Counted from the first letter of the stretch, positions 10,368 to 20,844 are shown. The stretch is DNA of 64,000 bases from Neisseria sp. (GCF_030523955.1 NZ_JAUNHL010000003.1:1-64000); one strand, 5' to 3'. The notes: generated by a model from the letters alone, not told the origin. Made by a program: numbers and translations.

Positions 10368-10877
10368 TCACTTATCCGCCTGCTCAACCAAGCGCGTACC
10401 CGCGAGCGCATCATAGAGAAACTGTCTGTCCGGGTTAAGCAATGCATAACCCCAAGGTAATATCCACCAGAACAAAGCGGTAGAGGCTGCGATTTTCGGC
10501 TCAATGCCCATACTGTGCAAAACGCTGTAGGCCAGCAGCGGAATAAACACCAGAAATACGCAAGCCCAAATAAAACGCATTTTGAATTCTTTGGTGCTCG
10601 GCCGTTGCCCGCTTCGGTTGACCATACCGATTTTCCATACACGCATCGGCAGCGTCTGCCCTTTGCGCTGCCAGTTAGCGCGAAAATACAGCCACCAGCC
10701 GCCGATGATAATTATGCATACAGCAATACTGGCCAACGGTAGCCAAACACGCCCCAACACCGTGGCTGCGATGCCGGCGGGTATCATCGCGATACAAGTT
10801 ACTGCGGCGGTAAGCAAAAGTTCGTAAACCAATGAAGCAAAACGACGTTTCAATGAAGCAGTAGTCGGCGTGTACAT
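10368..10877 (-). CDS. RDD family membrane protein
   Basis: The 169-residue protein has the RDD family layout: the R-D-like motif near the start (LKRRFASLVYELLL), two N-terminal transmembrane segments (about 17-65), a basic linker with QTLPMRVWKIGMVN, and two more segments. It ends DRQFLYDALAGTRLV. Family members are small inner-membrane proteins of mostly unknown transport function. A Correia-like repeat lies 16 bases upstream of the start and another abuts the 3' end, so its promoter may come from the upstream element. This is inference. Confidence 0.85.
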   Translation of the reverse strand: MYTPTTASLKRRFASLVYELLLTAAVTCIAMIPAGIAATVLGRVWLPLASIAVCIIIIGGWWLYFRANWQRKGQTLPMRVWKIGMVNRSGQRPSTKEFKMRFIWACVFLVFIPLLAYSVLHSMGIEPKIAASTALFWWILPWGYALLNPDRQFLYDALAGTRLVEQADK

Positions 10878-10892
10878 AGGGATTCTCGGTAA

Positions 10893-10980
10893 TATAGCGG
10901 ATTCAATTCATTTTCAATACAAGGCAGCAAGCCGAAGACAGTAGGCAGTACAAGTAGTAAAGTAAAGTTAATCCGCTCTA
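10893..10980. mobile_element. Correia-like repeat, 88 bp, degenerate right end
   Basis: The left end TATAGCGGATT and the core ACAAGGCAGCAAGCCG-AGACAGTA...AAAGTTAATCCGCT are recognisable. The right terminus reads CTCTA instead of CTATA and the interior is shorter than in the 101-106 bp copies. It lies just upstream of the RDD gene start. Confidence 0.75.
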
Positions 10981-11001
10981 ATAGGCAACAAATAAAACAG
11001 T

Positions 11002-11030
11002 AAAAAAGGATGGTTAATCCATCCTTTTTT
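11002..11030. terminator. Bidirectional intrinsic terminator after bamD
   Basis: The stem GGATGG/CCATCC around a 5-base loop is flanked by A6 and T8, which can terminate bamD (minus strand). Confidence 0.75.
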
Positions 11031-11042
11031 TTCAGACAGGCA
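11031..11042 (-). repeat. Single DUS
   Basis: One copy of TTCAGACAGGCA (the 12-mer on the minus strand) stands immediately next to the bamD terminator and is not paired. Confidence 0.85.
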
Positions 11043-11045
11043 TAC

Positions 11046-11849
11046 TTATTTCCAATAACGCCACCAAGGCATCATGTCTGGCTTCCAGTCTTGCTGCAAA
11101 TAAGGGCTTTGCGGGAAATTCTGCTCCAGCACACGGCGGGTGTCGGCAGCCAGTTGCGGACGGTCAATCCGCTTGTAGGACAACTCCATGATGGCCAACG
11201 CTTCTTCGACAAAACGGGTATTCTGGAATTGGGCAATGATTTTTTGCGAACGGTTGATGGCCGCCAGATAAGCACCGCGGTTCATATAATAACGAGCGAC
11301 CGCCATTTCATTACCGGCCAGCGCGTCAACCAGTTTGGCCATGCGCTCGCGCGCGTCATCGGCATAGCGGCTTTGAGGAAATCTTTCCACCAATTGTGCA
11401 AACGCAGCATAGGCTTCGCGGTTGGCTTTCGGATCGCGGTCCGACCAGTCTTGGGCGGCCAGTTTGTTCACGAAAGATTTGTCTTCGTTAAATAAAATCA
11501 AGCCTTTGAGATATAGAGCATAATCCAAGCTTTGGCTTTGCGGATACAGCTTTTCAAAACGCTCCACCTCGGCCAGCGCCATGGCCGGCTGCTCGTCTTT
11601 ATAATAAGCATAAGCGGTATCCAAGCGCGCCTGCTGCGCATAAATACCGGTAGGGAAACGCGACTGCAAGAGTTCATATAACTTGATGGCTCGCGTATAA
11701 TTGCGGCTGTTAAGTTCGTCCTGTGCTTCGGTATAGAGTTTTTCTACCGACCAGCTTTGGGTGATTTGCGCATCCTTGTCGGTTGCCTCGGTCGATGCAC
11801 AACCGGCCAGCGCCAGTCCCAGTGTAACAACTAAAAGAATTTTTTTCAT
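11046..11849 (-). CDS. bamD: Outer membrane assembly lipoprotein BamD (ComL)
   Basis: BamD is the essential periplasmic lipoprotein of the BAM complex that inserts beta-barrel proteins. The 267-residue product has a lipoprotein signal (MKKILLVVTLGLALAGC, lipobox LAGC) followed by TPR-like repeats (YTRAIKLYELLQSRFP, YAQQARLDTAYAYYKD, YADDARERMAKL). The ATG at 11849 is preferred over an in-frame ATG three codons upstream because it begins the signal peptide and has AGGAAG eight bases upstream. The start codon overlaps the divergent rluD ATG by two bases. In gonococcus this protein was named ComL for its role in transformation. Confidence 0.96.
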   Translation of the reverse strand: MKKILLVVTLGLALAGCASTEATDKDAQITQSWSVEKLYTEAQDELNSRNYTRAIKLYELLQSRFPTGIYAQQARLDTAYAYYKDEQPAMALAEVERFEKLYPQSQSLDYALYLKGLILFNEDKSFVNKLAAQDWSDRDPKANREAYAAFAQLVERFPQSRYADDARERMAKLVDALAGNEMAVARYYMNRGAYLAAINRSQKIIAQFQNTRFVEEALAIMELSYKRIDRPQLAADTRRVLEQNFPQSPYLQQDWKPDMMPWWRYWK

Positions 11850-12969
11850 GCAGAACACTTCCTTTGAAAATGAAGCCGATTATAACGATGATTTCGGCTT
11901 TTCGGCAGTCCCCGATGCAGAAAGTTGCATAAATTTAACTGTTCCGGTGGAATTAGCCGGCCTGCGGCTCGATGCTGCAATGGCCAAATTGCTGCCGGAT
12001 TACTCGCGCAGCAGGTTATCCGGCTGGATTAAAGACGGCGCGGTAACGGTAAACGGCAAAAGCGCCCAACCTAAGGACAAAATGATAGGCGGCGAGCAAT
12101 TACAGGTAACCGTACAAGAGAGCGAAGAAGTTCTGGCTTTCACGCCAGAACCCATGGAATTGGACATCGTTTATGAAGACGACAGCGTGTTGGTACTGAA
12201 CAAACCCGCCGGTTTGGTAGTACACCCCGCAGCCGGTAATTGGAGCGGCACGCTGCTAAACGGCCTGTTGGCCTATTGCCCGGCACTTGCCCAAGTACCG
12301 AGGGCAGGTATTGTTCACCGCTTGGACAAAGACACCAGCGGCCTGATGGTGGTGGCAAAAACCCTGCAAGCGCAAAACCATTTGGTGCAGCAATTGCAGG
12401 AACGCACGGTAAAACGGATTTACCGCGCAGTGGCCAACGGCGTAGTGCCGTTTGACGGCAAAATCGATACTTTAATCGGTCGTGACCCGCACAACCGCTT
12501 GAAAATGGCAGTAGTAAAATTCGGCGGCAAACCGGCCGTTACCCATGTAAAAGTATTGGAACGCTATGGCTCGCACAGCTATATCGAATGCGCATTGGAA
12601 ACCGGACGCACCCATCAGATTCGGGTACACATGCGCGAAGCCAATCATCCGCTGGCGGGCGATCCGGTATACGGTAATCCGCGCCATCCGGCACCGGATG
12701 CGGTAAAAGACGTGATTAAAAACCTTGGCCGCCAAGCTCTGCATGCCTTCCGCCTCAGCTTCGTGCATCCGCAAAGCGGTGAAACGGTTTCCGTTGAAGC
12801 GCCGCTGCCGCAGGATATTTATCATTTGCTATCGGTATTGCGCCTTGAAAACGGCATGGATTCTTCCTTGAGCAATGAAGCCGAATGGCAGGATTATCTG
12901 TCCGAAGAAGATGACGATGATTGGAATGAAGACGATTACGACGTAGAAGTGGTTTATCTGAAAGAATAA
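11848..12969 (+). CDS. rluD: 23S rRNA pseudouridine synthase D
   Basis: RluD makes pseudouridines 1911/1915/1917 in helix 69 of 23S rRNA. The 373-residue protein has an N-terminal S4 RNA-binding domain (AGLRLDAAMAKLLPDYSRSRLSGWI) and the catalytic motif HRLDKDTSGLMVVAKT with the active Asp. The conserved GRTHQIRVHM follows, and a strongly acidic tail (SEEDDDDWNEDDYD) ends the protein. The first ATG (11848) overlaps the bamD start on the other strand and has only a weak ribosome-binding site. About 30 variable residues precede the S4 domain, so the exact start is less sure. Confidence 0.93.
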   Translation: MQNTSFENEADYNDDFGFSAVPDAESCINLTVPVELAGLRLDAAMAKLLPDYSRSRLSGWIKDGAVTVNGKSAQPKDKMIGGEQLQVTVQESEEVLAFTPEPMELDIVYEDDSVLVLNKPAGLVVHPAAGNWSGTLLNGLLAYCPALAQVPRAGIVHRLDKDTSGLMVVAKTLQAQNHLVQQLQERTVKRIYRAVANGVVPFDGKIDTLIGRDPHNRLKMAVVKFGGKPAVTHVKVLERYGSHSYIECALETGRTHQIRVHMREANHPLAGDPVYGNPRHPAPDAVKDVIKNLGRQALHAFRLSFVHPQSGETVSVEAPLPQDIYHLLSVLRLENGMDSSLSNEAEWQDYLSEEDDDDWNEDDYDVEVVYLKE

Positions 12970-12970
12970 A

Positions 12971-13000
12971 AAACGGCACCCTTGAAAAGGTGCCTTTTGA
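12971..13000. terminator. Bidirectional terminator between convergent genes
   Basis: The stem GGCACC/GGTGCC with an eight-base loop is flanked by A and T runs. It serves rluD and the convergent acetyltransferase gene and has no DUS. Confidence 0.85.
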
Positions 13001-13016
13001 TTATTTCTATGGAAAA

Positions 13017-13481
13017 TCAATAATAATCTGCACGGTTGATAGTGCGTTTTACCACCGCCGGAATGCCGACCGCCAACGAGTTTTCAGGAATATCTTTCAA
13101 TACTACGCTGTTGGCACCGACAATAGAATTATTGCCGATGGTTACCGGGCCGACAGCTTTAACACCGGTACTCAGAAAAACATTGTCGCCGACAACGGGG
13201 CAGGCATGGCGTTGCTTACCATTGTCGCCCAGTGTTACGCCGTTGAAAATAGTACAATTTTCCCCAATGATAACTGAAGGCCCGATAACGATATTAAAAT
13301 GATGTACGAAAAAACTTCCCTTACCGATACGAGCGGCCGGATGAACATCGCTGGCATAAATCACACGGGCAACCAGATAGATAAAATAACTGATCGGCCG
13401 TGTTAATTTATTGCCGTATAAAGCGTGAGCAATACGGTGAATCCACATTAAATGGCGTGCAGGGAGCAATAAAGCTTTCAT
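13017..13481 (-). CDS. Serine O-acetyltransferase-like hexapeptide-repeat protein
   Basis: The 154-residue protein is built of left-handed beta-helix hexapeptide repeats (IGPSVIIGENCTIFNGVTLGDNG, VGDNVFLSTGVKAVGPVTIGNNSIVGANSVV). The FFVHHFNIVIG segment resembles the catalytic HH..G region of short serine acetyltransferases. CysE-type enzymes acetylate serine for cysteine synthesis. This one is shorter than housekeeping CysE and lacks its long N-terminal helical domain, so another O-acetyltransferase substrate is possible. AAGGAA lies upstream of the start. It converges with rluD. Confidence 0.75.
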   Translation of the reverse strand: MKALLLPARHLMWIHRIAHALYGNKLTRPISYFIYLVARVIYASDVHPAARIGKGSFFVHHFNIVIGPSVIIGENCTIFNGVTLGDNGKQRHACPVVGDNVFLSTGVKAVGPVTIGNNSIVGANSVVLKDIPENSLAVGIPAVVKRTINRADYY

Positions 13482-13664
13482 GTGTTTGAATTCCTTGAAT
13501 GTTATTTAATTAAATGGTGTGTTTCGTTTATGGTTTCCGACTAACCTTCGCATTGGTTTTAACAATTTATCATGCCTGTTTCAAAGCAGTACCACTCAAT
13601 GACAAAGGCATGGATAAAGCCGGTTCGCTATTTTAGATGAAGCTAATTAAAAGGAAGTAAACAT

Positions 13665-14402
13665 ATGTTAAACGGTAATTTTTTAAGCCCAGTGTGGCCT
13701 GCGCCGGAAAATGTGCGTGCATTGGTCACTACCAGACAGGGCGGTGTGAGCGAAGGAGTGTTCAGCAGCTTGAATGTCGGTGCGCATGTCGGCGATGTTG
13801 CCGAACATGTGGCTGAGAACCGGGCACGGGTACAGTCGGCGGTAAGCGTACCGTTGGCTTATCTCAATCAAACACATAGCCCGGATGTGGTACAAGCTGC
13901 CGAGAGCGTATCATCCGCACTTGATGCCGACGCCAGTGTAGACCGCAGCGGCAAAGCGGCTTGTGCCGTGATGACGGCAGATTGTCTGCCGGTATTGTTT
14001 TGTGACCGTGCCGGCACCGTGGTAGCCGCCGCACACGCTGGTTGGCGCGGCCTTGCCGCCGGCGTATTGGAAAATACCGTCGCCGCCATGCAGGCCGACC
14101 CCGCCGATATTCTGGCTTGGTTCGGCCCCGCCATCGGCCCCGATGCGTTTGAAGTGGGCCAAGATGTTTGGGATGCGTTTTGTCGCAAATTGCCTGAAGC
14201 CAAAACCGCATTCCGCAGCATAGGCGAAGGAAAATATCTGGCCGACATTTACGCCCTCGCCCGCCTGATTCTGGCGAAAATCGGCGTAACCGCAGTATAC
14301 GGTGGCGAACACTGTACGGTACTCGAGCGCAACAATTTTTTCTCCTACCGCCGCGATGGCCAAACCGGCCGCATGGTCAGTCTGATCTGGCTGGAAAAAT
14401 AA
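13665..14402 (+). CDS. pgeF: Peptidoglycan editing factor PgeF (polyphenol oxidase/laccase-domain protein)
   Basis: The 245-residue protein belongs to the YfiH/PgeF family (DUF152), purine-nucleoside-active or laccase-like enzymes. In E. coli PgeF prevents misincorporation of the wrong amino acid into peptidoglycan. Metal-ligand motifs are present: LNQTHSPDV, ADCLPVLF and AAAHAGWRGLAAGVLENTV, with GPAIGPDAFEVG further on. The start is well supported by AAGGAAG before the ATG. A single gene, it ends at a DUS hairpin. In many betaproteobacteria it follows rluD, which here lies about 700 bp upstream. Confidence 0.93.
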   Translation: MLNGNFLSPVWPAPENVRALVTTRQGGVSEGVFSSLNVGAHVGDVAEHVAENRARVQSAVSVPLAYLNQTHSPDVVQAAESVSSALDADASVDRSGKAACAVMTADCLPVLFCDRAGTVVAAAHAGWRGLAAGVLENTVAAMQADPADILAWFGPAIGPDAFEVGQDVWDAFCRKLPEAKTAFRSIGEGKYLADIYALARLILAKIGVTAVYGGEHCTVLERNNFFSYRRDGQTGRMVSLIWLEK

Positions 14403-14421
14403 GAAAAATAAAAAGCCTATT

Positions 14422-14460
14422 ATGCCTGTCTGAACAGAAAACCTGGTTTCAGACAGGCAT
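14422..14460. terminator. DUS inverted pair after pgeF
   Basis: The two DUS copies are separated by a 14-base spacer, with a T run on the right side. Confidence 0.75.
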
Positions 14461-14505
14461 TCTTTTTTTCATTCAAAATCAAAAGAATATCTTTCCTACG
14501 GATAA

Positions 14506-14517
14506 TGCCTGTCTGAA
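14506..14517 (+). repeat. Single DUS upstream of rng
   Basis: One forward TGCCTGTCTGAA, unpaired, lies in the 289-base gap between pgeF and rng. No other gene is seen in that gap. Confidence 0.85.
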
Positions 14518-14691
14518 AAGATAATAATCACGCCATATGCAATCCGGGTTTTCCGTAAGCACGCCTGCTTAGAGTAGCAGCCAACAAACCTTTAAGGTAT
14601 CATGCACTCTTCAAGAATGTTTTGCCGCAAGCGCTCGCTGCAACAGCTTCAGCGTTTGCCGCAAAACATTTTTAAAATTCGAAAGTCATCC

Positions 14692-16185
14692 ATGTTAGCC
14701 AGTATTCCCCTGCCTAAGGACACCGTTCGTCCTCCCGAAACCGTGCTCGTCAACATCACGCCGCAAGAAACGCGGGTGGCGGTGTTGGAAGAAAACAGCA
14801 TTTGCGAATTACATATCGAGCGCAACAGCGGCCACGGTTTGGTCGGCAATATCTATCTGGGCATCGTGCGCCGCGTACTGCCCGGCATGCAAAGCGCTTT
14901 TATCGACATCGGCTTGGAGCGTGCTGCCTTTCTGCACATCGTCGATTTATTGGAACAGCGCCAAAATCCCGACGAAACCCAACGCATCGAACACATGTTG
15001 TTCGAAGGGCAAACCGTACTGGTACAAGTCATTAAAGACCCCATCAACAGCAAAGGCGCCCGCCTCTCCACCCAAATTTCGCTGGCCGGCCGTTTCTTGG
15101 TTCATCTGCCGCAAGATGAACACATCGGTATCTCCCAGCGAATCGAAGACGAAGAAGAGCGCAACAGCTTGCGCAGCCGCCTGAACAACCTGCTGCCGCC
15201 CGAAGCCGGCCACGGCTACATCATCCGCACCAGCGCAGAAACCGCTACCGATGCCGAATTGCAAGCCGATATCGATTACTTAACCAAAGTATGGGCCAAT
15301 ATCCAGCACGGCGCCAAAACGCTGCCGCCGGAAACCATGCTTTATCAGGATTTGCCGCTCTCTTTGCGCGTATTGCGCGATATGTTCAGCGACAACACCC
15401 GCGAAATTCTGGTCGATTCCAAAGAAAACCATCAGAAAATGCAGGAATTCGCCGCCCAATACGTACAAGGCGCGGTAGACAAAATCCGCCTGTTCAGCAG
15501 CGAGCGGCCGCTGTTCGAAACCCACAATATCGAACCGGAAATCAACCGTGCACTGCAACCGCGGGTCAACCTCAATTTCGGCAGCTACCTGATTATCGAA
15601 GTAACCGAAGCGATGACCACCATCGATGTGAACACCGGCGGATTTGTCGGCGCGCGCAACTTCGAAGAAACCATTTTCAAGACCAATCTCGAAGCCTGCC
15701 ACGCCATCGCCCGCGAATTGCGCCTGCGCAATATCGGCGGCATCATCATCATCGATTTTATCGATATGCAGCAGGAAAGCCATCGCGAAGCGGTGTTGCA
15801 GGAGTTGGCCAAAGCCTTGAGCATGGACCGCACCCGGGTAACGCTCAACGGTTTTACCAGCTTGGGACTGGTGGAAATGACCCGCAAACGCACCCGCGAG
15901 AGCCTCGCCCATGTTTTGAGCGAACCCTGTCCCACTTGCGAAGGACGCGGCAGGCTGAAAACCGCTCAAACCGTGTGCTATGAAATCTTGCGCGAAATCG
16001 TGCGCGAAAGCCGGCGCTTCGATGTGAAACAATTCCGTATTCTGGCTTCTCCGGAAGTGATCGATCTCTTTCTCGATGAAGAATCGCAATCGCTGGCGAT
16101 GCTGATTGATTTTATCGGTAAGCCGATTTCGCTGGCGGTGGAAAACAGCTATACCCAAGAGCAGTACGATGTAGTGATTATGTAG
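14692..16185 (+). CDS. rng: Ribonuclease G
   Basis: RNase G is a 5'-end-dependent endoribonuclease that matures 16S rRNA and cleaves mRNAs. The product from ATG 14692 is 497 residues, close to the usual ~490. It has an S1-like domain (GLVGNIYLGIVRRVLPGMQSAFIDIGLERAAFLH), the DNase-I-like catalytic segment with TTIDVNTGGFVG and IIIIDFIDM carrying the metal-binding aspartates, and the zinc-link motif CPTCEGRGR. An upstream in-frame ATG (14602) would add 30 residues with no counterpart in the family. It lacks the long C-terminal scaffold of RNase E. Confidence 0.94.
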   Translation: MLASIPLPKDTVRPPETVLVNITPQETRVAVLEENSICELHIERNSGHGLVGNIYLGIVRRVLPGMQSAFIDIGLERAAFLHIVDLLEQRQNPDETQRIEHMLFEGQTVLVQVIKDPINSKGARLSTQISLAGRFLVHLPQDEHIGISQRIEDEEERNSLRSRLNNLLPPEAGHGYIIRTSAETATDAELQADIDYLTKVWANIQHGAKTLPPETMLYQDLPLSLRVLRDMFSDNTREILVDSKENHQKMQEFAAQYVQGAVDKIRLFSSERPLFETHNIEPEINRALQPRVNLNFGSYLIIEVTEAMTTIDVNTGGFVGARNFEETIFKTNLEACHAIARELRLRNIGGIIIIDFIDMQQESHREAVLQELAKALSMDRTRVTLNGFTSLGLVEMTRKRTRESLAHVLSEPCPTCEGRGRLKTAQTVCYEILREIVRESRRFDVKQFRILASPEVIDLFLDEESQSLAMLIDFIGKPISLAVENSYTQEQYDVVIM

Positions 16186-16197
16186 GTTTTATGCTGC

Positions 16198-16236
16198 AAA
16201 ATGCCTGTCTGAAACTTTTTCAGACAGGCATTTTTT
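16198..16236. terminator. DUS inverted pair after rng
   Basis: A short-loop hairpin of two DUS copies with a T6 run lies 13 bases after the rng stop. Confidence 0.82.
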
Positions 16237-16289
16237 CATCTGTTATTCCCTCTTCCGTGCCAGAGGGTTAGTGAGAAGCCTAACGGATT

Positions 16290-16445
16290 TATAGCGGATT
16301 AACTTAACTTTCGCTACGGCATTGCTGAGCCTTAGCTCAAAGAGAACGATTTTGTAAGCCGTTAAAGCGGCAACAGAATCGATTCCGTACTACTTGTACT
16401 GTCTGCGACTTGCTGCCTTGTATCGGAGTAATTCAATCCGCTATA
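16290..16445. mobile_element. Correia-like repeat, 156 bp full form
   Basis: The ends TATAGCGGATTAA and TTCAATCCGCTATA bound a core holding the conserved block (TTAGCTCAAAGAGAACGATT...AAGCCGTTAAAGCGGC...AGAATCGATTCCGTACTACTTG in separate parts) found only in full-length neisserial elements. It occupies most of the 367-base gap between rng and the coq7 3' end. Confidence 0.87.
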
Positions 16446-16477
16446 TAACCGTCAAACCGAAAAAATCATTCCATCAA

Positions 16478-16531
16478 AATGCCTGTCTGAAAACCATACT
16501 GCAAGCAGCCAACGATTTTCAGACAGGCATT
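16478..16531. terminator. DUS inverted pair after coq7
   Basis: The two DUS copies flank a spacer of about 25 bases. They lie just beyond the stop of the minus-strand coq7 gene. Confidence 0.65.
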
Positions 16532-16552
16532 GATGCTATTCAAAATCATCCG

Positions 16553-17176
16553 TCAAATCCGATAGCTGATGGTGGTCATGATTTTCGACGTTAACTGCAT
16601 CATTTCCTTTACCGGCACCGGCAACTTGGCCGCGCCGAAATCATGCGCCATTTCCGCGTGTTTCATTTCGTCCAAACGCATTTGCGCAACAATCGCGCGG
16701 CTTTTGCCGTCTTTCTCCGGCAAACCTTCCAGATGTTCTTCCAAATGGCGGGTAACCTGATTTTCGGTTTCTTCCAGAAAACCCAGATTCCATTTGTCGC
16801 CGAGCAATCCGGCGCCGATACCGATGGCCAGCGAGCCGGCGTACCACACCGGATTGAGCAGGCTGGTACGGCCACCCAACTCTTTTACCCGTTTTTCCGT
16901 CCACGCCAGATGCTCCACCTCCTCATAAGCCGCGTGTTGTAGCGCTTCGCGGTTTTCTTGGGTACGCGCGGTTAAGGCCTGGCCTTGGTAAAGCGCCTGT
17001 GCGCACACTTCGCCGACATGGTTCACCCGCATCAAGCCTAATGCATGGCGCTTTTCTTCTTCGCTCAACTCGCCCTCTTCCATACCCGCATCGGGATAAG
17101 GGCGACTGGTGGTGGCGGGAGCAAACAGGGTACGTAAAACGGTATCGATATGGGGAATCAGTTTTTCGGCCAGCAT
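16553..17176 (-). CDS. coq7: Demethoxyubiquinone hydroxylase (Coq7-type di-iron monooxygenase)
   Basis: Coq7 hydroxylates the demethoxyubiquinol ring, the penultimate step of ubiquinone synthesis, replacing UbiF in many betaproteobacteria. The 207-residue product has the carboxylate-bridged di-iron ligands: NHVGEVCAQ, YEEVEHLAW and the second-repeat ETENQVTRHLEEH and LDEMKHAEMAH (ExxH). The start at 17176 has AAGGAT upstream; an in-frame ATG 39 bases earlier lacks support. Next to it is a cytochrome b561-like gene transcribed the same way but separated by a DUS hairpin. Confidence 0.94.
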   Translation of the reverse strand: MLAEKLIPHIDTVLRTLFAPATTSRPYPDAGMEEGELSEEEKRHALGLMRVNHVGEVCAQALYQGQALTARTQENREALQHAAYEEVEHLAWTEKRVKELGGRTSLLNPVWYAGSLAIGIGAGLLGDKWNLGFLEETENQVTRHLEEHLEGLPEKDGKSRAIVAQMRLDEMKHAEMAHDFGAAKLPVPVKEMMQLTSKIMTTISYRI

Positions 17177-17219
17177 GATTAATCCTTTATAAAAATCCTG
17201 TTTGTTATTATACAAACAA

Positions 17220-17251
17220 AATGCCTGTCTGAAAGGTTTCAGACAGGCATT
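17220..17251. terminator. DUS inverted pair after the cytochrome b gene
   Basis: A compact hairpin with a loop of only a few bases lies between the cytochrome b561-like gene and coq7. Confidence 0.78.
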
Positions 17252-17269
17252 CCTTATTTTTATCTCGGC

Positions 17270-17926
17270 CTAACCGATATTCTTTACCATCAGCACCACC
17301 ACCAGCGCAATGGCGGCGGCGGCGATGAATTTACCGACACCCGCGAATTTCAAATCGGCGGTTTTGCCCTCCAGATATTTATAACCGGTAATCATCGGGG
17401 TAATCAGATTGTGTTTCTTAAAAATTTTATAGAAGAAAATGGTCGCAACATGCACCGCAACCAAAGCCAGCAATACATTAAAAAACTGCATATGCAACGA
17501 ACGGATAGTATCACCGCTCTCTTCGCTTACCAGGCTATTGAGATAACCCGGGTTGGTAAAAGTATTGCCGTCGGCGGCAAACAGGCCGGTGCCGACTTGG
17601 AAAAACAAAGCGCCCAACAGCGCCAATACCATCAGCGCACCCAGCGGATTGTGCCCGGGCTGCTCGTTTTCATTCAGCCGGCCACTCAAATAACGGCCGA
17701 TTTGCGCAGGTTTGACAAACTGGGCGAAACGCGCGGTATCGCTGCCCCACAGCCCCCAACACACACGGAAAACCAGCAAGGCGAGAATAAAGAGGCCGCA
17801 GCGTAAATGCCATACCAACCAATCGCCGCCCTCTTCGGCGCTGAACCACATAAACGCTACCGACAATACCAAGCTCCAGTGAAAGAGGCGGGTCGGAAGA
17901 TCCCATATTTTAACTTTTTGTTTCAT
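17270..17926 (-). CDS. Cytochrome b561 / Ni-Fe-hydrogenase-type cytochrome b
   Basis: The 218-residue integral membrane protein belongs to the prokaryotic cytochrome b561 superfamily. About four to five transmembrane helices carry histidines in heme-ligand positions (LFHWSLVLSVAF, WLVWHLRCGLF, IRSLHMQFFNVLLALVAVHVATIFFY). Members pass electrons between quinols and small periplasmic or membrane partners. No c-type cytochrome or hydrogenase gene is adjacent, so the partner is unknown. GGGATAAAAC precedes the ATG. Confidence 0.88.
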   Translation of the reverse strand: MKQKVKIWDLPTRLFHWSLVLSVAFMWFSAEEGGDWLVWHLRCGLFILALLVFRVCWGLWGSDTARFAQFVKPAQIGRYLSGRLNENEQPGHNPLGALMVLALLGALFFQVGTGLFAADGNTFTNPGYLNSLVSEESGDTIRSLHMQFFNVLLALVAVHVATIFFYKIFKKHNLITPMITGYKYLEGKTADLKFAGVGKFIAAAAIALVVVLMVKNIG

Positions 17927-18079
17927 GTTTTATCCCATCATTAAAGCCGTCTGATTTAATCCAAGAAGCTTGTGTTCGGCTCTTTTACGGCCTTTCACAT
18001 TACCGCTAAAAGTATTATTCTAACATGCCACACGTTTTTCAGCGTTTTCTGCCTGTTACTTATTACTATAGGAACGATT

Positions 18080-19006
18080 ATGCATCCTTATGAAACTTGC
18101 GACCACCCCGCGTATCTCGAAAATCTCGCCGAAACCGCCCGCCGTTTTCCCGAAATATTCCGCCCCCGCGCCGAAGAGAGCCACAAGGGCAGCCACGGTA
18201 CGCTGGCGCTGATCGGCGGTTCGGAAGGCATGAGCGGTGCCTTGGTATTGGCCGCCACCGCAGCGATGTACGGCGGCTGCGGCAAGGTGTGGGCAGGTTT
18301 CAGACAGCCATCACTGCCGATGCCGATCATTCCCAGCCGGCCGGAAATCATGTTGTCTACCGACGGCGCCTTGCTGGAACGCGAAGACATCAGCGCCTGG
18401 GTATGCGGCTGCGGGCTGGGGCTGGATACCGAAGCGGCGGCCACCTTATTTCAGCAGTTGCAAACCGCCGGCCGGATGCCGCTGCTGTTGGATGCCGATG
18501 CCTTAACGCTGCTGGCCCGACATCCCGATTTAGCGGCCGAAATCGGCCGCGGCCCGCTTATCCTCACGCCGCACCCTGCCGAAGCCGCCCGCCTATTGCA
18601 TTGCACTACCGCCGAGGTTCAAGCCGACCGGACAGCGGCGGTGAAACAACTGGCGGAAAGTTTCCACGCCACGGTGGTGCTCAAAGGCCACCGCACCTTG
18701 GTGGCCGATGCCGGCGGGCAACTGTATGAAAACCACAGCGGCAATCCCGGCCTGGCCAGCGGCGGCAGCGGCGATGTGTTAAGCGGCATCATCGGCGCGC
18801 TGCTGGCGCAAAATATAGACGCTTGGCAAGCCGCTTGCGGCGGCGTATGGCTGCACGGCGCGGCGGCCGATGTGTTACGCGACTGCCAAACCGGCCCCGC
18901 CGGCATGCTGGCCGGCGAAATCGCTCCTGCCGCCCGTTGGATACGCAACCGCTTGAGCACGTATTTGCAAAAAGCCGATTGGGACGAACCGGGCTTGTTT
19001 GCCTGA
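18080..19006 (+). CDS. nnrD: ADP/ATP-dependent NAD(P)H-hydrate dehydratase
   Basis: NnrD repairs hydrated NAD(P)H (NADHX) using ADP or ATP. The product from ATG 18080 (GGAA upstream) is 308 residues and matches the C-terminal ribokinase-like domain only. Visible motifs are SHGTLALIGGSEGMSGALVLA, LDADALTLLA, ILTPHPAEAARLL and GNPGLASGGSGDVLSGIIGALLAQ (anion hole and catalytic Asp). The NnrE epimerase domain fused to it in many bacteria is absent. A longer in-frame reading from 17972 is not supported by the family. Confidence 0.92.
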   Translation: MHPYETCDHPAYLENLAETARRFPEIFRPRAEESHKGSHGTLALIGGSEGMSGALVLAATAAMYGGCGKVWAGFRQPSLPMPIIPSRPEIMLSTDGALLEREDISAWVCGCGLGLDTEAAATLFQQLQTAGRMPLLLDADALTLLARHPDLAAEIGRGPLILTPHPAEAARLLHCTTAEVQADRTAAVKQLAESFHATVVLKGHRTLVADAGGQLYENHSGNPGLASGGSGDVLSGIIGALLAQNIDAWQAACGGVWLHGAAADVLRDCQTGPAGMLAGEIAPAARWIRNRLSTYLQKADWDEPGLFA

Positions 19007-19038
19007 ATCTGCCGCACCCCCTACCCTTATCCGCTACA

Positions 19039-19086
19039 CAAACAAAATGCCTGTCTGAAAAGCTTTTCAGACAGGCATTTTGTTTG
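19039..19086. terminator. Perfect 48-bp palindrome with two DUS, between nnrD and pyrG
   Basis: The arms read CAAACAAAATGCCTGTCTGA then AAAG with a perfect complement and no loop. It ends both convergent genes. Confidence 0.85.
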
Positions 19087-19097
19087 GATCAAACGCA

Positions 19098-20753
<1,656 letters not shown>

Positions 20754-20844
20754 TTAACACAAACGCTTTTTTTCCAGCAACCGCAGGCCGCCTTCCTTCA
20801 GTGGTATATAATCGTTGCCGACACTTTACCAAAAACCTGCAAAC

